A stretch of 59,505 nt of DNA from Fragilaria crotonensis (taxonomy: Eukaryota > Bacillariophyta > Fragilariophyceae > Fragilariales > Fragilariaceae), in the NCBI GenBank assembly GCA_022925895.1, contig JAKSYS010000378.1, positions 1 through 59,505 of the forward strand, written 5' to 3'. The notes under the pieces were generated by a model, which worked only from the letters and a program-made list of their open reading frames with translations, did no database searches and was not told where the DNA came from. The position numbers and the translations under genes are program-made. Of this stretch, positions 42,312 to 52,010 are shown piece by piece; position 1 is the first letter of the stretch, and each line of letters begins with the position of its first letter.

Positions 42312-43967
42312 TTAAATGTTCCAAACTCTTTCTTCCAAATTCAGTTTTGACAATGTAATGCCATCGGGCTCCTGTTTTCTTGTGTCCCTGAAAAGGTAAC
42401 CATAGGCTATGCACTTGTATGCTGCAGAGCGCGACTCTGTTGAGCACATGAGGTCTAAATTGGCCTGAGACAGTGGGATTGCATATCGTTCATTGGCATC
42501 AAAGATCAGACCGTCATGCACAGTAACCGCATGGTTAATCGCACCATCTGATGCCATCAAGACCACCACTGCCAACGTAGAACTCAAATCGTATCCAAAT
42601 ATATCAAAGTGCATAGCATTTTTGATCTTTGAAGCACCCAACCAAAAAGGATATTTGTAAACAAAAGAAGCAAGATTCTTCAGCACAAATGGATCGCCCT
42701 CCGTTTCACGCACTTTTGCAGCAACCTCAAAAGCTAAATGAAAGATGCCAACTGACCACAATGCTGATGCAAATGAAGAGTAAACGCATGTTTTGCGATC
42801 ATGTTGCTGGAAGTGGATCTCGACCTTGGAGTCAGTATGGGCGGCTTCAGTACTACTCCTCGTATTTCCAGGAGGAATCGGTACAAAACCCTTCTTGTTG
42901 GCAGCGTAGGCTTTTGCCAGTGAAAGGGTTTGAGGCGAAACAGCCTGCAACAGATCGTCTTCTGACATTATCTCGGTGTCGTCAGACAGGGCAAATTTGA
43001 CAACCCAGCAACCTTCCCGCTGGTCGTTAGGGGCGGACCACTTAAAGTGCGACACTTGACGGGTGTCCAACATCACGTGTGCATGAGGAACAGGCATAAA
43101 TTTTCCAACAGCCATAAGGGCCAGCTTCTTCAAGTATACGTAGGTGCTTTCTGTGTAATTTGCTTTTACCCATTCATCATTGACGGTCATCTGCTCTGAA
43201 ATCACAACAGGTACTGACTTATCCGATGTCAAATTTAAAGTTTTTTCTTCCCATTCCATTTGCGCATTGAAACATTTTCTTTGAGGATCGTATGCCAATC
43301 CATGTACAATGCATCTTGTTCTGCGGAGGAAATCCAGACGCAAACGTTTTCGACATTTTTTCCATTCTTTGATGGTGGCCTTCATTTCACGATTTGCCTT
43401 GTACATATCCTGTACTTTCTTATGATCCTTTCTGCTTCGACCACCTGTATTCACCTGAGTCTCTCTCAAATAAGCATTGTGCTTTGATATTAACTCTCGT
43501 ATCTCATCTTCACTTTTGAAACCATGCTCAACCAATGCCGCATCAAGAGCAGTCTTCATTTCTTTGGTGATATCGCACGGCAAAAACATCCTAAAGTCCA
43601 TTAGTTCCGACGGAGGTCTAAGAGCAATGCTGTTTTTCTCTTCTCTTTTTTGTCTTATGGAAGCCAAGGCACGCTCACGATCTTCTCTTTGCTGTGAAGG
43701 GAAGCATGGATTGCACAAATGGGTATTAAAACGAACACGAAGGCAAATAAGGTGAAAACACTTCTGACATCGGTTGCACTTTCGTATTCCCCTCCTTTCT
43801 GTCAAGATTGTGCTTGATCCTGGCCGTTTGCATTCATTACCAGCATGGCAATGCTGACCTTCCGCTTCTGCTGCTTCTATGTTATTTGCTAAGGAGGAAC
43901 TTCTGGGCTTTTTCGTCGGTATTTCCCTTGGTGCCACTGGTGGAGTATTCCTTCTCTTCTTGCGCAT
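42312..43967 (-). CDS. Protein with PHD-like zinc finger and probable cysteine-peptidase domain, 551 residues
   Basis: Single exon from ATG 43967. The basic N-terminus (MRKKRRNTPP, KKPRSSS) is a likely nuclear signal. Residues about 38-90 hold closely spaced Cys/His ligands (HCHAGNEC, KCNRCQKCFHLIC, HLCNPC), a PHD/RING-like zinc-binding pattern. A charged helical region follows. The C-terminal 160 residues look like a papain-fold peptidase: RKTCVYSSFASALWSVG with candidate C394, then INHAVTVHDGLIFDANE with H479 and D490. The order Cys-His-Asp and the H-A-V-x-V...I-F-D spacing match papain/C39-like enzymes, but overall identity to a named family is not recognised. If correct it could process element or host proteins. 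It lies 38 bp downstream of the GNAT gene on the same strand. Confidence 0.65.
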   Translation of the reverse strand: MRKKRRNTPPVAPREIPTKKPRSSSLANNIEAAEAEGQHCHAGNECKRPGSSTILTERRGIRKCNRCQKCFHLICLRVRFNTHLCNPCFPSQQREDRERALASIRQKREEKNSIALRPPSELMDFRMFLPCDITKEMKTALDAALVEHGFKSEDEIRELISKHNAYLRETQVNTGGRSRKDHKKVQDMYKANREMKATIKEWKKCRKRLRLDFLRRTRCIVHGLAYDPQRKCFNAQMEWEEKTLNLTSDKSVPVVISEQMTVNDEWVKANYTESTYVYLKKLALMAVGKFMPVPHAHVMLDTRQVSHFKWSAPNDQREGCWVVKFALSDDTEIMSEDDLLQAVSPQTLSLAKAYAANKKGFVPIPPGNTRSSTEAAHTDSKVEIHFQQHDRKTCVYSSFASALWSVGIFHLAFEVAAKVRETEGDPFVLKNLASFVYKYPFWLGASKIKNAMHFDIFGYDLSSTLAVVVLMASDGAINHAVTVHDGLIFDANERYAIPLSQANLDLMCSTESRSAAYKCIAYGYLFRDTRKQEPDGITLSKLNLEERVWNI

Positions 43968-44005
43968 TTTCTCAATAGTGGGAGAGACATCCTGTGCTGC
44001 ATCAT

Positions 44006-46869
44006 CTAGGTGTACGTCATTAAGGGCTTAGCCAACAATGATCCGAGATGGTCACCTTTGTCTGTTGTATCCCCATTTTCAGAGTCATCATCTTCACTGT
44101 CCGTATCTAGTCCTTCATTGAGGGGACGAGATGCATAAGCAGGATTGTTGCTTTGATTAGCAAGGTTATCATCCTCTTCACAGCTTCCAAGTGTTTGCTC
44201 GTCCACACTGCTGTCCTCAAGAACAGAAATTCGATTGCGGTCACTGAACATGAAGGAGCCAGCGGATCCCGCTGATAGATTCCTCATTGAGGCATTGATT
44301 GCTTCTGAGTTGGGTGCAGCAACTGTTTTTGTAGTCGGTGAAACAAGCTGACCAAGAATATGTTCCTCACTGTCATCATTCCGATCCCGAGATGTGAAGG
44401 AATCATTGGCAGACAAAGACACATCATCACCAAGAGCACTCTCAAAACTGCCTTGAGTTAGAGTGTTTACGACAACAGTAGCATTTGTAGTTTCCATCTG
44501 TTTGCTCTCGATATCGATGGAGGCTGCAGCTGGCTCCTCATTGCTGGCCAATGAAAAGAATCTGCAAGTAGATAATCCTCAGCAATGGGTTCACCATTTC
44601 TATCAGCGGAAGCTGAGTTCGGCAAGGACAACTCGTTCGTTTCCTGATCACATGACATTAACTCCCAATTGAAGACATGACACCGATCCGTGAATCGACT
44701 ATTGGCTTGCGGCAAATGAGTTATATCTGTGATGCTGGTCTCTCCACCTCGGCTTGCAAGGAACTTTTTATAGCCAGGGTGTAGTGTTCTTTCCTCCTCA
44801 TAATCAGAGCAAGCAATGCGGTCTACCAATATTATAATTGAGTGAAGAGTCATCCTGATCATTTTCTTGGAAGCATGTCCAAATTTTGATCGGTACGAGG
44901 CGTTTTTTTTTGCCTGCGCACCTTTACTTAAGAAAATTCGACCATCAAACATCTTGCCAAATGGAAAATAAGGAGGAATAGGATACACAGATTCAAATTT
45001 GCCCGTATTCAGTGGAATCGGTTTGATACCCTCTGAAACATGCCATGTAAAATTTAGATCAGCAACCGCAGTGCAGAAGTCAAGCATGAAAAGAAAGGCA
45101 CATATCTTGGAGAGGTGTATCAACTCTGCAGGACAACGAAGTGGGTACTTTGTTGGCAAGGCCAGTTGTACATATGATGGGCATCCTTGAAATGGGGAGC
45201 GTGTGTTATCCATTGTTGCACTGTATGGATCACCAAAAACATACGCAGCTCTACTAAAGAATTGCAAGAATTCTTCTGTATTGCAAAAAAAGTCATCAAC
45301 GGTGTTGCCAGGAGCCACGTGTTGCAATGATGACGTCCTCAATAGATGCCGGGCAAATGTCAGGAAGAATAAGAAGGGATCATCTGCTTGTACAGGCTTG
45401 TATCTGAAGCATTCATCAGATGACAGCGGGTCATAATGAATAAAACCAGAGACCTTGGCGCCAAATTCATGATGCCGCATGTCATCAGAGACGCAGCCTG
45501 CATTCACTGAAACAAAGCATGTCCAGTCCATCATCAGGTTTTCACCAAACATGATGATGTAAGGCTTGACAAACAGGTCAGCATTTGCAAGAACATAGTT
45601 CCCAACGATTCGAGCGTAAGACATAAACCGATGGCAGTCAATCACTGGATGAAAGAGAACATGCTTGAGTCCATCAAAATCAGGGTCCCTATACACACTT
45701 GAAAGCAAGAATTGTTGGAACAAAAAGTGCATACTCCATAGTGGAACCATAATGCACATAGGAATCAATGTGACTCGATCTGTCCATAACTTTGCCCTCG
45801 GGTTGCGTTGAATCCACCCCAGGCACATGGACAAAGTTGGATTTAATAATGTGAAGTTCGGCAAAATGGCAGCACGAGACTTCCACGAGACAATGAATTG
45901 ATTTTTTGGCAATCCTCTGAACAGCAATTGACTCGTATCCTGGTCACTTCCGGCAGCCATGTTTGAATGGAAGATAGGATGATCAAGGATTGACAAGCCT
46001 TTTCCACACCAATTACTCTGTAACCCCGTGAGCATTCCGGGAAAGCGGGCATAGATCATGTTATCGTGCATGGACTCTTTGTGTGTTGTAAGGGGATTGA
46101 TCATGAACAACAAGGGAGCTTTGGAAAAAGTGGGAGATCCTGGAATAAACTCATCTGCAAAGCTCCAAAGGACCAACCATTCAAGCCCGGTATTATCATT
46201 TAAATTACCAAGCAGGTCTGCTGCATCCTTTGTAGTGAAGAAATCTATAATCGAGGAAGGAAGCTCATCAACCTTCTTGAAACCAAGATTGGTATAAAAC
46301 TGCCATGCCTTTCTGTTATCTTCTGGATTGGCTTTGAGGTAGAACTTGGGATTGACTTTGCGATGGAGAAAAAACTTGCCCACTAACATCAATAGTTGAG
46401 ATCCAAATCCCTCGGATTGGAACCTTACATCAACAGCTACAAACAAGATCACAACAGATCCAGCAATTTCAGTGAATGTGATGGCTGCAACTACAGAGGA
46501 AATACAGTTTTTGGATTTGTCTCGGGGCATGAGGAGGGCAATTGTTTGGCCAATCATGAGGCTCTTGGGAATTTGCATTCGATCAACTTCGTTGTCCAGA
46601 ACTTTGTGATACAAATAGTGAACCTGGTGCAAGAGACTTCCTTCCATTGATGTGAAGTCCTCAGGGGGCAAGCGGAGAAAGGAATATGCCTCCAGCCATT
46701 GAGGGACAACAAAGGCTGAGAACTTGAAGCGAGGATGCCAGTTCTTTGCTAGGTTGAAAGGAATCTGGACGGGGAAGTCACTCTCCCCGAAGAATTTTTC
46801 GATCAATGACTTCTCCTCCTGCAATGCGGAAGGAATGTCATCACATGGCCTTGCCTTTGTTGACATCAT
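44006..46869 (-). CDS. Large GNAT-acetyltransferase protein of the mobile block, one frame break
   Basis: From ATG 46869 an 800-residue frame runs to 44467. Residues about 95-200 form a GNAT fold: SVVAAITFTEIAGSVVILFV, the acetyl-CoA loop RFQSEGFGSQLLML (Q-x-x-G-x-G) and NPEDNRKAWQFYTNLGFKKV. The following 550 residues contain conserved-looking globular sequence (LWSMHFLFQQFLLSS, GENLMMDWTCFVSVNAGC, YPLRCPAELIHLSKICAFLF) without a family I know. A second frame, 44551-44006, encodes an acidic Ser-rich tail (EEPAAASIDIESKQMETT, DTDSEDDDSENGD). It connects if the A4 run at 44554-44557 gained one base, giving about 960 residues. Alternatively the 800-residue form is real. GNATs acetylate proteins or small molecules; the substrate is unknown. 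Confidence 0.65.
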
Positions 46870-46888
46870 TCTTAAAAACTTGCAAAAA

Positions 46889-47136
46889 CTTTTCTAGAAC
46901 AGGCCACAACCTCCGTTAGAAGTGTGCATGCGAAAGAGCAGAGAATGCCAGGGATGAATGTCGACGAAGAAGGCGAATGAAACATCAGCCTTCAAGCAAC
47001 AATATTGGAAACTCCCAAAACTTTGAAACACAATGATGCTGACTGGCGTTGAAAAGCTGCAAACCACTACCATTTTAGCTTTTCTAGAACAGGCCACGAC
47101 CTCGGTTAAAAAGGGCGCCTGTGAAAGAGCAGAGAC
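46889..47136. repeat. Direct repeat upstream of the GNAT gene
   Basis: CTTTTCTAGAACAGGCCAC followed by (A/G)ACCTC(C/G)GTTA and GAAAGAGCAGAGA occurs at about 46889-46945 and again at about 47079-47136, roughly 190 bp apart. It lies just upstream of the start codon, so it may be a duplicated promoter segment. Confidence 0.75.
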
Positions 47137-48160
47137 TGAAAATGATAGATGGCTTTGCTGTTCTAAACCTCCAAGCGACATCAAATGCAACAAAGTCAAG
47201 CAAAGCAATCCATAATTGTGCAAAAAGGTCGGTAGTTGATCGGAGATGTCTGCGAGACAATAAGAACGAAAAGGCGGGGGTGAGTCATCATTCGTGAAAA
47301 GGTGCAACTGCAGGAGGAAATCACCCACCATGCGGTCAAAACAAAATAAGCGCCGGAAGATGATTGATGGCTCTTCACTGTTAAAATAATCCAAACAGCT
47401 TTATGCTAGAGAGTACGAGGTCAATCGGAGTACTGGAGTATTCTGTACGATCAATTTTTGCAACGGTGAGATACAACAGCATACCACAATACAATGCCAG
47501 CCACCATGATGTCGAGAACCCCTTAGGTTTTTAACAGCAAACAACTCTTGCTACTGTCAGCGTATACTTCTCTCTCTTGCTGTCAGTGTCTGTTGCTACG
47601 ACGACAACAACAAGCACACACTTTTGGTACGAAACGTACCTTATCTTACCGTCGGTTCGTGCAAGGATGATTACTTCTCCAGCATGAATGATGATTAACC
47701 GGCAAGTCTCTGTCTGAAGGGAAGGTACCACAACCCAACTGCAATGATGGACGAGGACAATGATAATGGAAGTGTCGGAATGAAGGCAAATGATCAACCG
47801 ATCAATGATTCAAACAACATGCCGTGAATTTACAATTGAGATTAGTTGACACACAAGGTTTTGGAGTACCCAACAACTATCGAAGTTGTTGTGCTGCTAA
47901 ATGCGACCTCGTCCGTGGAAACAAGTACTTCGAGGACAAGGAATAGTTCCATTTAGCTCGTGAAGAAGATTCGCGTTTTTCTTCGATTACTTTAAATACG
48001 ACCTCTTAGGAAGTTCTTTGTTCAAGGCGTTCAAAACATTCGAGTCACGGTAGCTCGTATGACATACGTGCGAATGTGCGAATGTGCGAATCATGAATTC
48101 AATTCTGCTTCAAGCAGCTGTCGTGGGACGTTGCCACCTACGACATAAAAGCATTTTGTG
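47137..48160. other. Region between the GNAT gene and the right repeat cluster
   Basis: Short frames only. The 166-residue reverse frame at 46894-47394 has no ATG near its beginning and overlaps the repeats, so I do not call it. Confidence 0.4.
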
Positions 48161-48169
48161 TATGGTTCT

Positions 48170-48310
48170 TATCTTCCTTCTTAAGATATATCTTTGCTTC
48201 TTATCAATATAAATGTGATGACGTTTGCTGCTATGGTTTTCTTAAAAACTTCCCGGGCTGCTTAAGAAATATTTCTAACGACATTTTTTTCTTAACTTAT
48301 ATTTTTGGGC
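48170..48310. repeat. Right cluster of CTTAAGAAATATTT-type repeats
   Basis: Contains CTTCTTAAGATATATCTT, GACGTTTGCTGCTATGG, GGGCTGCTTAAGAAATATTT and CTTAACTTATATTTTT, matching the words of the left cluster at 37321-37460. A GC-rich stretch ending CGACGCCAGCC follows at about 48310-48351. Confidence 0.55.
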
Positions 48311-48360
48311 GAGGGCGAGGCCGGCGTGCATGCGTTTCCCGACGCCAGCCTCTCCATATT

Positions 48361-49615
48361 GCCGTTGACTCATAACTGAAATAAACGTTGGGGCCGATGG
48401 TTTTTACACCTTCCAAAAACTCGATCGCTCGCTTTTAAGCAGGTTTTCCGGATGTCCCAGTTATCCACGATTCCAAGAGCTCATAACCAAATAAAAGTCG
48501 TTTCGGATTGCAGCTTTAATCGAGTGAACTGGCTGGAGTAATGTCAATACTATAGGAAATTAAACGAACGAAATATTGAACAACTTCGTTTCCCCTGAAA
48601 GTTGATGGTGGCTAGAAGCTGACCATTAGCTTTGAGAGATGCCAAACCACCAAGTCATGAAGCTGGCCTGTTCCGAAGCAAGGAACGTTTTGCACGACGA
48701 CTATGTCTGATGGGGACTTTGTTGTCTGTGGGAAGGAGGCGAAGGGGAGCCATTTCAACAGCAAGTAACCGGATGCAAAGGTAAACAACAAGTAGATGAA
48801 TTGCAATGGGGTTCCGTCTTGATTCATTTTCAATAATATTGTCAGTTGCCCAATCCGGCGGCGCTCTGATGTTCCATTTTTGGGGTTTAATGGTTTCTGT
48901 CAGGGTCGGTGGTGCAACTGAGAAATTGGCTATTATACTTGTTTGTCTTTCCAATAAGTCATCTCCCCCATCTTCCCTTTGCTTCAATAAAGAACTCATC
49001 CTTACTACTGGGTTTCCAGCCTGCTACAGCTTCTGACCCTACCTTCACCGCGTATTCCTCCTCATCATCAGCAGGTAGAACTATTTGTACATTTGTACCA
49101 CATCCCGCTCGTTACCATGCCAAAATCTACCGTGATCGAACCCAGTACTGTGCTCAACACATACTGTAGTACAATGATGGCAACATGACAACTCCTCCTA
49201 TCCCCAATCTACAGCAGGAGCAACCCCACGACACTTACTGAAGAACTGCTGGTTGACAAGAATGACCAACCTTATGAACCTGACTGAACAAGCATACTTG
49301 AGCCAACATGCAATAATGACCCTGTACAAGTGTTCCCACAATAGTACAGTCACCCACACTACTTAGTACTACCTTGAGAAAGTCAACGAGTCAGTACTAG
49401 CAGTTCACATGGTGTATGTCTGAATGATCTTTATCGTGGTACGCACCTTGCTTGGTGCTGGCATTCTGGTCATACGTAAAAATGATGTCAAGACTGCCGG
49501 AGCCTGATTCATTGTGGATAAGAATAGCATTGTGAATTGTGACACTTCCAGATGGTAAGGGTAAAGTCTTGAACAGTCATTGCTTATCACCGCCAATGCT
49601 GTTTTGTCACACGCG
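48361..49615. other. Intergenic region
   Basis: No supported gene; short frames on both strands only. Confidence 0.45.
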
Positions 49616-49619
49616 TTTT

Positions 49620-52010
49620 GGTTTCCATTGTGGGAGAAACATTTCCCAAGTCAAGGCTGGTTAAGCCGCAGAAGAAATGTATCCAGCCTATCATATGGGT
49701 GTGGCTGAAGACCCAGCCAAATCAAGACAGACAAAACCACAAAAGAAATTTACCAAGTCAATTTGGGTTTGCTTGGCTGCTGTATACCAGAGGGGTCATT
49801 GCCTGACAACAAGCAAGTCAACTGGAGCAAGTGAGTTGTGCAAGGGGGCTATCATTGCATACTACGGCCTTTCAGCATGTGAGCAAGATCCAAGCACAAT
49901 GGCAGTAGTTTCTGTTTACATTTTGGTCGTGAAGGGAAGATTGGTGCCAAACACAAAGCAACAGCAAAAATTACGTACTTTCGGAGGCCATCAAGAGCTG
50001 ACACCTACAGCCGACACATGCTTTCACAGCATTCAATGCATTGGCAGACATACTGTGAGCTGACAAACGAACAGAAGACTGTCTTTTTCGAAAACGAAGC
50101 GCCCGTTGATCATCACAATACCCTTAAGTCACATTTTGGTGGGTCTCAGGCCGCTGCGCATTGCTTTGCAAAGAAAGGCATTGTTGACATTATCATTGGA
50201 GAAATGCTTTTCAATCCTGATGATTCTAATGATGATGTGCCAAAGGAACGGGCATGTGCAGTATTTTAGAATGTCATCGGACAGGAGGAGGAAGATGAGC
50301 AAGATTCCGACCTGCAGACAGATAGCTATCGTATGATTATCAAGAATCCCGTTCAGTTTCAACTTGTTGTTGATTACTATGTCAGTGCAGGTGCATTGTT
50401 TTGTATGGCTTCCAGGATTGTCCAGGTGACGAGGGATAGGACGGGTCTTGCATCAATTGTGCGCGCCAGTGAAGGCAAGGTAACAAGTTTTTCCGGATGG
50501 CATGTGTTCTGAATCTTCAGAAGTTCTCCGAAGTAGTGGCGCCTAATGGCATCAACACCATGGACATGATTCTTGATTGCTATGGAAATGTCTACACACA
50601 TGTCCACCTCTTACTTGGACATCCGCCTTTGGCTGTTTACTGGAGGAGCCATAATTTCCATTTACTTGCAATTCCAATGTTCAGTCGTCACACCGGAGAA
50701 GAGATCTTCCTTCATGCAATGAAGGCTTTAGAGTTTAGATGTGATGTGTCTGCGGTGGCGGGACATCAAAATTTCAATCTCAACAGATGGTGAAAGGAAG
50801 ATGACTGGCAGAGTGCAGGGCATTGCCACTCGTTTTGAACAAGTACCGAAGCCCGGATTCTTTCGACTTTGGTGCGGCCTGCATCAACTCGATATTGTCC
50901 TGCAGGCATTCTTTAAGGCCATCATGAACGAAGAGTGCCACACTCTCCTGCTGACTGGCCATATATCATTTTTGCGACGACAGCAGAATCTTATAAACGA
51001 CATGAAAATAATTGCAAAGAAAGTCGCGGATACGCAGTGGGAATCAATGTCAAATGTGGCGTCCTGGTTCAGGAAGCATCGGCAGAGGGTGCAAACCTAT
51101 CTAATTGAAACGCCATCAACGGAATGGTGGGTTTTCATTATATTTGTTGGAAAGTATCGTGTGAAGCAAGCTAGCTACACGTTCAAAAGTCTTGAAGGAT
51201 AAACAACCCTTGTTTTGCATCAAGGAGTGAAGGATTATTGCAGCTACATGCAACAGATGTGTCTTGGTTTCAGGCGACGGGGCCTTTATCCGAAGATGCT
51301 TCTAATGCTGTTGACCTTCAAACATCGGCGTTGTCCGAGGATAAAAAGTAGTCTACGCAATCACGCTTGATGATGTTAATGCAGTGTTGGACGACTTGGG
51401 TAACTATGTTATCGCTGCGATTGATGAGGTTGGTCTTGAGACTATGACACCAATTGTCAAAAACATAGCCGCTTGCTGTGTTAAACTAATTGCAAGGATT
51501 GCGGCTATGATTGTTTGCGAGCGTGACTCACGAAATGATGCTGCTGATTTCATGCCACCTGTCCTACCTCATCAGCTTGCGAGCGAAATTGCGAGGGCGA
51601 GAATTTTTAAATGTTGTTCGACTTCAATTTGATCGATTGTCAGCGTGCTGGACCCCGCAGCATGTCGAGCTCATTGAACTTGACTTCCAAGACCTTTGCT
51701 CAGCATACGAGCGAAAGCCTGCTTTGAAGCAGGTCCTTGACCAGTGCGATGCAAAGACCACCTTCATACAAGGTTGGGGCAATGCTCTGGAAAGGTTCAA
51801 GCACTTGAGACTTTCTGCAGAGGGTTAGCAACGGCATCATTCCAAGGAACATCCACTGTTGAAAGTGACTTCTCCATGATTGTCAAGTGGGAGAAGGATG
51901 ATTGCCGGAAAGGTCTCATGGACTTTTCTCTTCAAGGAATTCTGCATGCCGCTTGCCAAGCAGTTTACCAGGCTGCAATCCATGTCCCTTTAATGATGCA
52001 TTATACATAA
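49620..52010 (+). pseudogene. Decayed hAT-type transposase
   Basis: Successive plus-strand fragments in different frames read as one protein: ANLNxS-like start (49677-50063), HFGGSQAAAHCFAKKGIVD (50018-50269), TMDMILDCYGNVYTHVHLL (50497-50793), ISTDGERKMTGRVQGIATRF and FFRLWCGLHQLDIVLQAFF (50741-51202), a helical middle (51384-51828) and, last, STVESDFSMIVKWEKDDCRK with LMDFSLQGILHA (51744-52010). The STDGE...GxQH-like GLHQLD block and the C-terminal dimerisation motif with ESDFS and WEK are hAT features. At least five frame changes and stops show it is dead. No terminal repeats were found. Confidence 0.7.

Larger units (their letters stand above)
37310..48360. mobile_element. Candidate 11 kb multigene DNA transposon
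   Basis: Inferred element. Five genes are packed with short gaps (about 109, 337, 308 and 38 bp), starting with a PIF/Harbinger-type transposase. Both edges carry related AT-rich repeats: GCTGCTTAAGAAATATTTTT and GTTGCTTATGAAATATTTTT on the left (37374-37453), GCTGCTTAAGAAATATTTCT on the right (about 48261-48280), each followed by (T/A)GACGA, GTCGTT or AACGAC. Short GGCTGGCG/CGCCAGCC ends lie at about 37304 and 48347. I could not confirm exact inverted termini or a target duplication, so boundaries are approximate and the element may be smaller. Confidence 0.4.

Noticed and set aside
46894-47394. 166-residue minus-strand frame upstream of the GNAT gene
   Set aside because: No ATG near its start, no domain, and it overlaps a direct repeat.
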